A stretch of 64,000 nt of DNA, taken from Girardinichthys multiradiatus. Its lineage: Eukaryota > Chordata > Actinopteri > Cyprinodontiformes > Goodeidae. The position numbers and the translations under genes were made by a program. The stretch's first letter is position 1, and each line of letters opens with the position of its first letter. The notes below the pieces were generated by a model. It was not told the origin of the DNA. It was given only the letters and a program-made list of their open reading frames with translations, and did no database searches. This document shows positions 1-10,704 of the stretch, in pieces. The stretch is taken from contig NC_061805.1 of the NCBI RefSeq assembly GCF_021462225.1, forward strand, positions 50,445,860 to 50,509,859. The letters run 5' to 3'.

Positions 1-1261
1 TTCTTCTGTGAAAATAGAAACAAAATGTTGAAGCCATGAAGCAACATTAGTGTAACTGCAGCAACTTTTGGCCATGACTGAAACAGCTGATGACCTGTTG
101 GCAGGAAAATGTTTTTCTTTATTCTTTATTCAGTAAAAACGTTGCGTTTGTTACATCAGGTGAAAGAAAACAGCAGCTGAGGTTAAAACCTTCCTGTCCT
201 GCAGTGAAACATCTCTTTAAGTTACTTTATTCCATGTTTGGGTTGGAAAGGAGCAGCTTTTCAACTCTCAGGCACAGAAAGCATTTGTGGCGTTCATGTA
301 AAGACCGTGCTTGTTCCCTCACTGGTTTTATTCAAAATGTTTCATCATGATTATTTACACATGTGAGGAAAAATGGAGTCAAACACGTTCTTAGAGAGGA
401 GAGGAGGTTTGAAAGCCTAAAACATTCAGAGTCGTGTGTCTTCAGATGATCAGAGATTATAAAACATGAAGTAAAAAACGAGGATTAAAGTCATGCTATG
501 TTAGCCGCATATCCAACACTGGGATTATTTCTAGGAGAAATCCCTTCAGATTTCTCCTCTTTACATTTAACAACATCAGAGCTGCAGAAATTAACTTAAC
601 ATCTGGAACTAAAAGTGCTCGCAGCATAAATGAGCCAGAAGATAAATATAATATGTTTTACTCTTTAGTTCTTTTTCTACAATGAACTCACCGCTTTCTG
701 TGTTTCTGAAGTTAAACTAGTTCTGTTCTGCTTGCTTTGGTTCTGAACGTCTTTGGTAAAATCAGCCCGATAAAGCTACAGGAAGACAATCACTCTGATT
801 TTATTTGACATTTCTTCGTGTCTTTGCCCCAGTTTCTGCTAAGTTTCTTTGGAAGAAAGCATGTTGGTATTCCCAAAGGTCTCCACTAAATATCTGCGTC
901 CAGGAAGCTTCTTCTGTTGGGAAGTTCTGTCTCTGTTGGGAAAAAAGGATCTTTGGTTTGGTTGAATCTAGGTTTCAGACACCTGAATCTGTCTGTGCTT
1001 GCAGCAGAAGTTCGGCTGTACAAACGGATCCGGGTTGGTTAACGGCTCAATCCTAGTTTCTCTCAGATTAGATGAGTAATTATTCCAACGTCACCGAATG
1101 AAAGTCTCTGAAATCCAGGACTGGGAATGCTGCAGGTTTTCCGGCTGACGCCAAGGAGGAAAGACAGATGTCTTCAGAGTTACTGAAGAGACTCTGAGGA
1201 GTGCAGACGTTGGCTTAGTGGGGATGGATGGACGTGCTGTCAGTCAGTTCAAGGTCAGAGG
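1..1261 (-). other. prdm6 3' UTR and downstream flank
   Basis: This stretch follows the prdm6 stop codon in the direction of transcription. No convincing coding exon is present; the open frames at 90-350 and 805-1056 have no recognisable domains. A minus-strand AATAAA (plus-strand TTTATT) at 800-805 is one possible polyadenylation signal, about 460 bp after the stop. Others occur near 118-130, so the true 3' end is not decided. Confidence 0.5.
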
Positions 1262-1376
1262 TTAATCCACCTCGATGGACTCGGTGCTTTCGTTCACAGG
1301 TTTGCACTCGTTGGGGAGTCGCTGATGGCGGCTGAGCTGAGTGGCCTGCGTGAAGCTGCGGTCGCAGCGCTCGCAC
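1262..1376 (-). CDS. prdm6: prdm6 last coding exon: final zinc finger and stop
   Basis: This 115-nt coding part follows acceptor TTTGTCCGTCAG on the minus strand. It completes a Lys codon and reads [18 protein letters not shown], then [18 protein letters not shown], then TAA at 1264-1262. The finger is C-x2-C-x12-H with a Cys six residues after the His, so it is C2HC rather than C2H2. The acidic C-terminus ending in I-E-V-D agrees with the end of vertebrate PRDM6 as I recall it. With the four upstream exons the visible coding sequence is 921 nt. The 3' UTR continues toward position 1. Confidence 0.95.
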
Positions 1377-1629
1377 CTGACGGACAAACAAAGCGAGACA
1401 CACAGAGGACAGATCACTACGAGAGCTCGAGACGAGCCCAGAATTCACCCCATGGACCCGAGAGGTCCAGTTCGTCTATTGCAGGGACGTTAAAGGAGCT
1501 ACAGATAAAATCTCAGGACCCACATTAGAGAATTTTATTTAAAACAGCAAGAAAGAGTTTTTAATGTCAAAACATTCAAACAGAAATATGAGCATAAATG
1601 AATTTATCAGACTATTAAGGAGAATAAAT

Positions 1630-1850
1630 TCAGTTCAATTCAGTTTTATTTATATAGCGCCAATTCACAACATGTCGTCTCAAGGTTCTTCACAACAGTC
1701 AGGTTCATACATTTCAATTAATCGTAATCATTGAACAGTTCAGTCAGATTCAAGTTATTTATTCAAATTGGATAAAAAGTTTTTCTGTCAGCAGATTGCA
1801 TCCAGTCAGTGACTTGTAGCATTCACTCCTCCTGGATGAGCATGAAAGCA
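1630..1850 (-). repeat. SINE-like dispersed repeat, inverted copy
   Basis: This is the reverse complement of the 3' part of the repeat at 4875-5258. Both contain the segments read in the other copy as GGAGGAGTGAATGCTGCAAG, CTTTTTATCCAATTTGAATA and the ACATGTTGTGAATTG block, ending in a GCTATATAAATAAACTGAATTGAA-type tail. The A-rich, short-repeat tail suggests LINE-mediated retroposition. Similar sequences are common in teleost introns and 3' UTRs. Confidence 0.75.
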
Positions 1851-1939
1851 ACATCAATAACAATCAATGAAACGAAACTTTAAAGGCCTTCAGTAAAGAG
1901 AATAAAAATCTAAATCAGTGTGAAGATGAGCAGAAATCA

Positions 1940-2155
1940 GTAAATGGACTGAACTTATGTAGCGTTTTTCCAGTCATACAGACCACTCAAAGCACTTTAC
2001 ATTAGAGCCACATTCATACACAGATCGGTGGGCAAATTGAGGTTAGGTGCCTTGCCCAGGGGCACATTGACATAGGGCAGCAGGAAGCTGGAATCGAACC
2101 CACAACCTTCTGATTGCAAGACGACTACTCTTCCTACTGAGTAACAGGCTCCTTC
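1940..2155 (-). repeat. tRNA-derived SINE, inverted copy
   Basis: This matches the SINE at 55539-55776 in reverse orientation. The B-box region reads GGTTCGATTCC on the minus strand near 2090-2100, and the A-box region lies near 2133-2146. The 3' end, at the low-coordinate side, has the same CAGTCCATTTAC-like terminus. It is diverged and does not encode a functional tRNA. Confidence 0.75.
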
Positions 2156-2607
2156 CAGGTCTGGAGCTTCATCAAGCTTGTGGACCAGGTTCTGATTCTG
2201 AAGTTATTAGGACTGAACCAAAGTTCTGTGAGACGTTCTGATCAGTTTCATCACAAATAAAAGTTCCTCCTGCAGATGTTTTGAATGACCCGCCTGGTTC
2301 TGTAATTCTGGGGTTTAGGGATTAATTCTGTTCAAAATATGGTTTTTTACTGATATCATAAAACGTTCTAATTTACTGAAACACGTTTAGTTTTTTTATT
2401 ATCTGTAAGCCATAATCATCAAAATGACAAGAAATAAAGGCTTGAAACATTTCACTGTGGATCCTACAACTTATATGAGTTTCACTTTTTCCCGAAGCAT
2501 TGATCTTTATGATCTTTTTGGCTCCATCCTTCATGGGTCAGAATTCACAGATTTAAACACAAATCTTAAATATCATGTTTTCATTATTTCATAATGAGCT
2601 AAAACAA

Positions 2608-2660
2608 CATTTAATTTCCCTTTGGGATTAATAAAGTATTTTTGAATTGAATTGAATTAA
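2608..2660 (+). repeat. LINE-type 3' tail fragment
   Basis: The sequence TTCCCTTTGGGATTAATAAA followed by GTATTTTTGAATTGAATTGAA is a typical 3' end of fish non-LTR elements with a short tandem ATTGA tail. Only the tail is seen, consistent with strong 5' truncation. Confidence 0.5.
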
Positions 2661-3566
2661 CTGTAAGAAGAAAATCTTCATCGTTAACAGAAATAAAGGC
2701 TTGAAAACATCAGTTATGTGAAGTTAATCTATATAATGTTTCAACCAATGAGCTAAATTACTGAAATAAATGAACTGTTCAACAATATTCTGGTTTACTG
2801 AATGGGTCTGTATGTTCCAGAGTTATGAACTAGCATTTTTCATGCTAATGTAATATTTATCCAGTTGGGACAGTTTCAGGGCAGCTGATGCTCACGCCGG
2901 ACAATGATGACATCACCCAGAAGGCTAAAGGTCACCGAGTGATGGAAGCACAGATGAGACAGGGAAGAAGAAATCGGACCCACAACATGGTCATCACAAT
3001 ATTTATCAGTATAATCACCATCACAAGATCTTCTGACATCGTGCAGAAGATCTTGTGATGTACAGAAATCTCTAACAGAAATTTAATGTTGGAAAATTTG
3101 CCCTGAAAATGTCTTTTGCTTGTGAACAAAAGGCAGAAACACTGAGACGTTTGTTTCTGGGAGGATTCGTGTCCGTTATCCTTTAAACTGCAGAAATACA
3201 ACCTTTAGTTGTGCTAACACATGCATACACACACCAACACACAGCTGTGTGTTAACTCTAATATCCAGTGACAGAACAAAGTGTGTGTGAGGCCCAGCGG
3301 AGCAGCAACTGTAATTGTTGCCCTGATCTTCGCAACCTGACCGACAAATTACACTCACACTCCACCTGTCAATAATCTATCTGGTGGGCCATGGAGGGCA
3401 TTCCCATCTCACACACTTTAACACACCCTGACACACTCACACACACCCGCAGATAAATCCAGGCCTGATAAGGCAGCATCACTGTCACTTCCAATAGCTG
3501 CAGAGAAGAGAAGGAGCTTTTAGTCTGAGCTGGAGGGGCGGTGCGAGCATCTAAATGCATATGAAA

Positions 3567-3603
3567 GTGTGTGTGTGTGTGGTGTGTGTGTGGTGTGTGT
3601 GTG
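3567..3603. repeat. GT-rich microsatellite
   Basis: An interrupted run of GT dinucleotides broken by GGTG units. Confidence 0.95.
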
Positions 3604-3859
3604 GAGGTGCTTCAAAGAGAACGCTGAGTAGAAATATTGGAGCTAACAGGGCAGAAACAGGACTAACATGCTGTTAGATGGATGGGAGGAGGTGGAGGTG
3701 GAGCTGTTAGTGAGATAAAGAGGTGAGCTCAGCTTCAGTGGGACTCATTTGGCTCATTTTCAAACTTTACTTTGAGTTTTGCTGCATCAGAAAAGACAAA
3801 ACAGTTCAATAAAGATGTGTTTTCCATCCGTCTGTCTGTCCTCTACTTATTATTCTAGA

Positions 3860-4150
3860 CCAGTTTGCTGGGATCTCCACATGACTCTCTTCCCAGCTTC
3901 TTCCTCCATCCTACTGGTTTGTTTCTAATTCAGCTGAGAGATGTAGTCGTTCCAGAGAGTCCTGGGTCGCCCTGAGGTCTTCTCCCAGTGGGTCATGTCC
4001 TGAGTGGATCTTTGACAGATGCTGAAACCAGTTTAACAGGACTCTACAGGCTCTGAGATCCTCTTGAATAGCTCAGCACATCCCCCTGATTCCTCCTGGT
4101 GAAGAGCTCACTTCTGCTGCTTGTATCTACAACCTTCTCTTGCAGTCACC
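3860..4150 (+). repeat. Old non-LTR retroelement-like remnant
   Basis: The text around GAGAGTCCTGGGTCGCCCTG, CTCCCAGTGGGTCATGTCCTG and CTCACTTCTGCTGCTTGTAT resembles the conserved 3' region of a dispersed fish retroelement family, with many changes. No open frame survives. The call rests on recall of that family and is tentative. Confidence 0.4.
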
Positions 4151-4874
4151 ACAGCTCACACCCGTCTTACTGTTGGAACAAAGCTGGATTGGGAAACTGG
4201 ATGATTTTTGTCTTGGCTCAACTCTCTCTTCATTACAGAAGATACATCACGGTAGATGTTGTTACATCCGAACATCAACCTCCTGTTTCCTTCAATAAAC
4301 TAACATGAAAGACAAGATGATACATAAATCCTCCACTAGGGGCAGTGACACATTACCAACCTCCAAAGGAATCCACCCATTTCCAGAAGAGGACCATGGT
4401 CTCAGTGTTTCAGTGGCTGCTGTAGGTCCCTGTGCTATGAACTTTAACCTCCCACTGCTGTCAGTCAAGTTTGCCTTTATATGAACCTCTCAGCCTGACA
4501 GTCCAAGCTGGTCCAATTTAACTTAGGTAAATAATAAATGTTCTGTTTGGTTCTGTTGGAAACCTTTTGCTTAGATTTGGTTTCACTAATTAACTTTCAG
4601 CACGTGTTGTTTCCGTGGCAACCGATTCAGAAACTGGTGCAAATCAGTAGTTTAGTTTGTTAACTGGTAATTTCTTCTGGTGGTTCGGTTCTGTTTCTCA
4701 CAGAGAAAACTCCAAGCGAACCAGAATCTGTCACTACAAACCAGGCGAGAATGATCAGTCTGTTTATGGGTCGGATCTGTCCGGGTTGGGAGAACCAGAA
4801 GTAAAGACAGGAAGCAGATGCTGTGTTCTGGGCTAGAAAACATGGAGAATTTAATCATATCATTATGAAACCTC

Positions 4875-5258
4875 CAGTCGGTCGTGGCAGATGGCCGCTC
4901 ACACTGAGCCTGGTTCTGGTTCTGCTGGAGGTTTCTTCCTGTTAAAAGGGAGTTTTTCCTCTCCACTGTCGCTACATGCATGCTCAGTATGAGGGATTGC
5001 TGCAAAGTCAACGCCAGTGACTGTCCACTGTCTCTACATGTTCATCCAGGAGGAGTGAATGCTGCAAGTCACTGACTGGATGCAATCTGCTGGGTTTCCT
5101 TAGATAGAAAAACTTTTTATCCAATTTGAATAAATAACTGAATCTGACTGAACTGTTCAATGGTTACGATTAATTGGAATGTATGAACCTGACTTTTGTG
5201 AAGTGCCTTGAGACGACATGTTGTGAATTGACGCTATATAAATAAACTGAATTGAATT
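4875..5258 (+). repeat. SINE-like dispersed repeat
   Basis: It runs from GTCGGTCGTGGCAGATGGCC through GGTTTCTTCCTGTTAAAAGG to the tail GACGCTATATAAATAAACTG and then AATTGAATT. A second copy in the opposite orientation lies at 1630-1850. No coding potential is visible. The simple tail points to retroposition. Confidence 0.75.
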
Positions 5259-5459
5259 TATTTAGTAAATTTCTGGGTTTTATTTCAGGTAAAACTATGT
5301 AAGAAGTTTAGTGAATGATTCTGAGAAGACGTCTTTAGAGCTTCAGAGGACTTAATGAAAAAGATTACCGCATCCCACAATGCAAAGCAAACCTGGCTAT
5401 AGGAAGGCGTTGGATCAAGCGTGCAGCGAACGCCACGCAGGGGTGTCAGATCCAGGTCG

Positions 5460-5650
5460 GATCACATTCACACCATAAAGGAACCATTCTAGAGTCTGTT
5501 TGGAACTGTACTGGACCACCTCTTTCAAACGGTCTCGGTACGGTTTGGTCCACACCCTAGTGTGATTGCTGTGTTCACATCTACACAACTGAACCGGACC
5601 AAGAACCAGAACCAGAATTAATCTTAAGCAGCCTCAGGTGTGAAACACCC
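5460..5650. repeat. MITE-like fragment with GGTCC-type ends
   Basis: This stretch contains CACATTCACACC, repeated accaaacc/ggtttggt motifs and AACCGGACCAAGAACCAGAA. It resembles short non-autonomous DNA transposons of fish, and comparable motifs occur at 56735-56830. Ends and target duplications could not be fixed. Confidence 0.35.
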
Positions 5651-8576
5651 ATTAAGACCCTGTTAACAGGAAGGAAACCCTGAAGATGGTTTGAATGATT
5701 GGACACAAAGGATCAAGCTGTTTACATCGACTATCTTTTCAAATATATTTTATAAAATAATCTCTCCGTTTTTTTTTTTACTAGTTAAAAAGAAAGATAA
5801 ATAAAATTGTAAAGAATGTTTTTTTTCCATCTCGAATTTGTCCCAGACAACATCTGACAGATTCAGTCTTTGGGCCATGTGTTTCCTAGCAGAACCGAGC
5901 TTCTGTAAATGCTGCGTCTTCGACATGTTGATAGTGATTTTTGTGGAACAGTGTAGCTGAACTGATCTCTCTCTTTAACTGAATTTGGCCTTAAGGTGTT
6001 TATGTTTGCTGTTATTTGTCTGTGATTTTATGAAACCACAGCAGCGACCAACATCAAAGCTCCTCTGAAGCTCCTCTGTCACAGCTGCTTTCATCCAGCA
6101 GGACAAACATGAAGACGGTCCTCCTGCAGAACAAAGAGCAGGCAGCTGCAGTCTGCTGGCTATCGACCAGCCTCATCTGTTCCTGAGCATCTTCTTTCTC
6201 TCAGCGGGGGGAAAAATAATGTTGAGAGGTTTGTCCTGACAAGATGACAGAGGCAGCTTTAATCAGTTTCCCTTAAGGATCAGTGGAGTTTAAGATCTCC
6301 TCTTATCTTAATCTGCGCGGTGCAGCAGGTAGAAAATGAGACAAACAGGTTCTGATTGTGTTCATTTACAGACTGATGGAAACTGACTGCCGGACAGAAA
6401 GTAGGAAGTCTCTGCAGCGGAGGAAGAAATTCAGATTTTACCCACAGAATCCATAAAACTCCACAGATTTCTATCACCGGCCCAGATGATCCGTTTGAGA
6501 ATGAAAATGTAAACCAAATGATTATTTTCAAAAATAAATCAGTTAAACTCTTTGAGTTCTGCTCTCTAACCTGCCTGTAACCTGGTGTTTGGAAAAAACG
6601 GCTTTTATGTAACTTTAAACGTGAGGAAATGACACAGATTTTGTGGAGCATCAAATCCTGTCAGGTCTTTAAAATATGTGTTGCTTTTGATGACCCCTCA
6701 GTTTAAACAGTGTATTAGGATCAAGGGTGTGGAATTAATTTTATTTAAGGATCTACTGACCATCTGGGAATTAAATATTAATGCTCTTTGAATGCCCTAA
6801 AGTGGTCAGCTACTGATTAGCCTAATTAATCATCAAGCAGGTCATGCCGTCGGTTTCAAGCATTCAACAACCTGAGGTGAGTGAATTGTCCTTGTTACAG
6901 ACAGAATGTTTCCAGTGTTAGATAAGATATGTTATTACTGGGCCTCTGCTTTGGTATCTGCGTAGCAGCTAAACTTGTGCAGTTTACATGAAGCGCTCAT
7001 GATGAAGAACATTATTGCAGTATCTAATAGAAATCTGTGGTAGCCTGGTTTCTCAGGTTCTACAGGGTTATACGCATAGGATAATGATGCTGGTGCATCG
7101 TCTTCCTAAAGCAGCACATCTTCCTACACCACTGAAACACAAGGTAGAAACACAACAATGTAATGGCGATTGCATATTTGAGTTTCCTGTTTGAGGTGGC
7201 TCAGATATTTTTAAGAGACCAACATTAAAATATGTTGCTTGCCCTTAAGTGGGTGATGGTTTAACACATTTTCGCCTTTATGTTGAAAGGAGGGTCAGGA
7301 AATATTATGTTCAATCTTTAGTGTTCTGCAGGTCACTTCAAAGACCGAAGCTGTGAGAACATTTCCTGGAGAAAGATGAAGCAGAAAGTCAGAACCCAGC
7401 CGCTTTGGTTGATCCCTGAAAACCTGCCGACCACACAGAAGGACCATCCTTCACAGCCTACCATCTGCCTCCATCGCCTCGTCAGGAAAATAAAGTCGAG
7501 CGTTTTCCTCCTGACAAAGTGACAGTGGCAGCTTTAATCTGTCCGCTGCTCCATCTGAAAGGAGATAACTCTCAGAGGCCATCGATCTAATAAAGATTTC
7601 TGACAACCGTTCATGATTGTCTTTGTCCCATCTGGTCTACAGAGACTCTGAAGTGCTGATGAACAGGTTCGTCTTTCCTCTCATTGCTCATTAGGAACAC
7701 TGATTTACGTTTAGCCGTTCCACTTTTCACTCTCTGATCTTTTGTTCCTCCTCGAACGTCCTTCGACATTCATTTTATCCGTCACCCCGGTCCTCTTCAC
7801 GTCAATGGCAGACTTAGATCGCTAATTGCATTTTAAAAATGTTAATTGCTTCCCACAGCTCCAATCTTTTATTTTGCTTTCTTTATCTTTTCTTACTTGT
7901 GCTCTCTCTAAATGCTGACCTCTTCATCCACCTGGGGAATCCTTCCTGTCTTCTTGGGCTGATTGGATGACAACCTCACCATCTAGAGAGCCCTACCTGC
8001 AGAGAGGTTCTCCTTCTAATTATTTCAGTCTTCAGTGAGAGAAGAAAATGGAAAGGAGGCAGTCTTGGTTCATTACAGGGTGGCTACCAGCTGAGATCGA
8101 GCTGCTCATGGATCCACCTCCAGGCCCAGAGAAAAGTGTAACATTAGGTTCCTTTTTGTAAAGTTTGAAGGGAAAACTGTGAATACAACCCTGGATTACA
8201 GATCCTATAAAAACCTTTGGTGTGAAGAATCTCAGTTAATTCCAGTAAATAAAGTAATTTGTGTGAGGATAATTGAATGTATCTTTAAATGTTACTAATA
8301 TATGTAAAGTAAGAGGTTTAAAGTCTCAGTTTCCACAGGTTTTATTAGCTCCAAATGAAGTAAAATGGTTTCAGAGCCGTTAAGTTAAAGTCAGGTGTTA
8401 TGAGAACATCTGTGGATCACTGATCTGCTTCCAGTTAAACAGCCATACATGCTGTGGCTTTTATCAACAACCAACCTGCAGGGCCACCTATGAGTCTGAA
8501 TGATACACATGTGAAGTGGTCCAGTGTGGGGCGCCGGAGCGAGGTTTGGGCGGGGGGGGTACTCACTGTTACTTAC

Positions 8577-8753
8577 TTGAACGGCTTCTCTCCGGTGTGC
8601 GTGCGGATGTGGTTGTTGAGGGTGGTGGCGCCGGCGAAAGCCCGGCCGCAGTATCCACACTTGAAGGGTCGGTCGCTGGAGTGCGTCACCACATGGTTCC
8701 TCAGCTCTGAGGGCTGTGAGAAGGACTGGGAGCAGTGGCCACACTGGTACGGT
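8577..8753 (-). CDS. prdm6: prdm6 exon, two C2H2 zinc fingers
   Basis: This 177-nt exon lies between acceptor CCCTTTCAG and donor GTAAGT on the minus strand. It completes an Arg codon and ends two bases into a Lys codon. Two canonical C-x2-C-x12-H-x3-H fingers are readable, [21 protein letters not shown] and [21 protein letters not shown]. They are separated by SSDRPFK, and the classic linker TGEKPFK leads into the last exon. Such fingers bind DNA in the nucleus. The GC content and CpG density are clearly higher than in the surrounding intron, as expected for conserved coding sequence. Plus-strand open frames over this stretch are antisense shadows. Confidence 0.96.
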
Positions 8754-10149
8754 CTGAAAGGGATAAAGAGACAACTTTATGGTTTCTAATTATTTTAAAA
8801 CAATCAGGAATTATGAAGTTATTGACAACTGACCAGAACCATACAACAGTTTAACCCTTTCATCTCCCTGTTTCGCTCCGGGAATCCAGACCTTCTTGTT
8901 ATGTTTTCTGACGTTTTTTTAATGTTTTAGCTGCTTTTTCTCTAATCTTCCATCTAATCCTTGTTCCTGATGACAACAAAAATATATCTTATCATTTGTT
9001 TTATTCCACAAGGAATGAGACTCCTAAACTTCAAATAATAATTAAATAGTAAATTATAGATATTTTTTCTGCTACTTATTTTAAATGTGCTTTTGTATGT
9101 CAATTGTTTGAATATTTATAACTAAGGTTTTTAGTGGTATGTTCTGACTAAATCACATGTAATTATTCTAATAGTCATTCAGACCAAAAGTTAACATTTT
9201 CAATTAAATGTATGGTTTAAAACAGCTGGATTCCCAGAATACTTTGCAAATATGAAACAAAAGAAGAGAAACTGGACAAAGATGGCCTCCACCCACATAG
9301 GGTGGGGGAAGTCGGACACTGCTGTGGTTACCGTGGCAACGCAAACCTCATGCACACTACAGGCCCGGGTCCTGACCGGACCATTTATCATGGAGCGTGA
9401 GGAGCCACAGATAGAGACGGTAGCACAACAAGATGGCTTTAAAAGTGTGTGTGGATGTAGCCCAAATGGGACCAAATCAAAGTAAAACAAACCATAAACA
9501 ACAGCTACATGTGTGCTAATAGAGTGTCCTGCTGATCTGAGAACATCCATCTTCCAGTTATTTCAGGAAACTTCCAGCTTGTATCTCCTCCTAATCTCCT
9601 CGGTTTTCCAGTTTCATTTCCCAGACATCAGAAATAACAGTAAAAATATTTAGCTGCGATAAAACTAAAACAAAACAGAATACCACCGTCTGAGCCTAAA
9701 TGCATAAAATGTTATTTTATTAGTCTTTCAGCTGATATCAGTAAACAGAGTGCATACAGAAAATTAATCCTATGTGTAAACACAGAGAAAATAGATTAAA
9801 CTGATAAAATGCAAATAAATATGAGGAAAAGGAGGAGGGGATGTGGACGCAATCATGGCCGGGGAAAAGAGGCCAAATTGGGGTGCTGGTTAGCCAACCT
9901 TAGGCCATTTCCTGCTGCGATTCTACTGGCAGATTAGTAGACGTGGGTCGTAGCAGCTGTTACGCCGCGAGATAGTCGTTCTAAATAACCGACACGGGCA
10001 GCCGCAGGCTGCAAGATGCCAACAAGGCCGTCCTTAAACCTGCCTCACAGATTTAGAGCCACGATCAAAGATTTTTCCAGGATTTTCTTATTATCTTTGT
10101 CTTTCGTCTGCAAAGGCCCAAAATGACACGATGAATACCGGTCATTAGG

Positions 10150-10704
10150 CCCTGTTTACACTGGTAAAAAAAGGAAGAGTTTTGTTGTGTTTCTACTGTC
10201 TGTCTACATGAAAACGGGACACGTTTCTCTGAAAATCTGCACTGTTTTAGAGCCAGAGTGTGATGGTTTCTAAGGCCTCCGTTGTCGTGTAGACGGGAAA
10301 AAATGTAATCCTTATGGGAAAGGCCTGGCTCATGCACATCATGACTGAAATCAGTCGAAATCAATGCGCACATGCACAACATAACAGCTGACGACCAGTT
10401 TAAAACCCACAGCAGAAGAAGAGATTAACAATAACAAAAGCAGATTGCAGTGTGCTGCTGACTCTCTTCAATCTAACAACAGTTCTCCAACATGGAGCTC
10501 TTATTCTCTCCAGTTTTCTAAGCAGGAAGTGTTTGTGCATGTTGTTGAGTTTCAAAGAACATACCACCAACTAGTGGCTTGAAGAGGGAACTACACCATC
10601 TTCTTATCTCTAGTGTTGCCATGTGAACGGAGATTGCAATTAAAACGTCGTCATGGAGATGTGTTAACAGAAACAGTTTTCAATAGATCGTTGTGTAAAC
10701 AGGG
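10150..10704. mobile_element. MITE-like DNA transposon with 12-bp inverted repeats
   Basis: The ends CCCTGTTTACAC (10150-10161) and GTGTAAACAGGG (10693-10704) are perfect inverted repeats 555 bp apart. There is no transposase frame inside. A non-autonomous DNA transposon fits. The family is probably hAT-like from recall of similar fish elements, but an 8-bp target duplication was not clear. Confidence 0.6.

Larger units (their letters stand above)
1377..8576 (-). other. prdm6 intron (between exons 8577 and 1376)
   Basis: This 7.2-kb intron is bounded by GTAAGT and CAG on the minus strand. It holds dispersed repeats, listed separately: SINE-like copies at 1630-1850, 1940-2155 and 4875-5258, a LINE-type tail at 2608-2660, a GT run at 3567-3603, an old retroelement-like stretch at about 3860-4150, and a MITE-like fragment at about 5460-5650. 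From 5650 to 8570 I see only AT-rich unique sequence with no gene. Confidence 0.8.

Noticed and set aside
8454..8789. Plus-strand frames over the zinc-finger exon
   Set aside because: Antisense shadow of the prdm6 finger exon, which has matching splice sites and a clear product.
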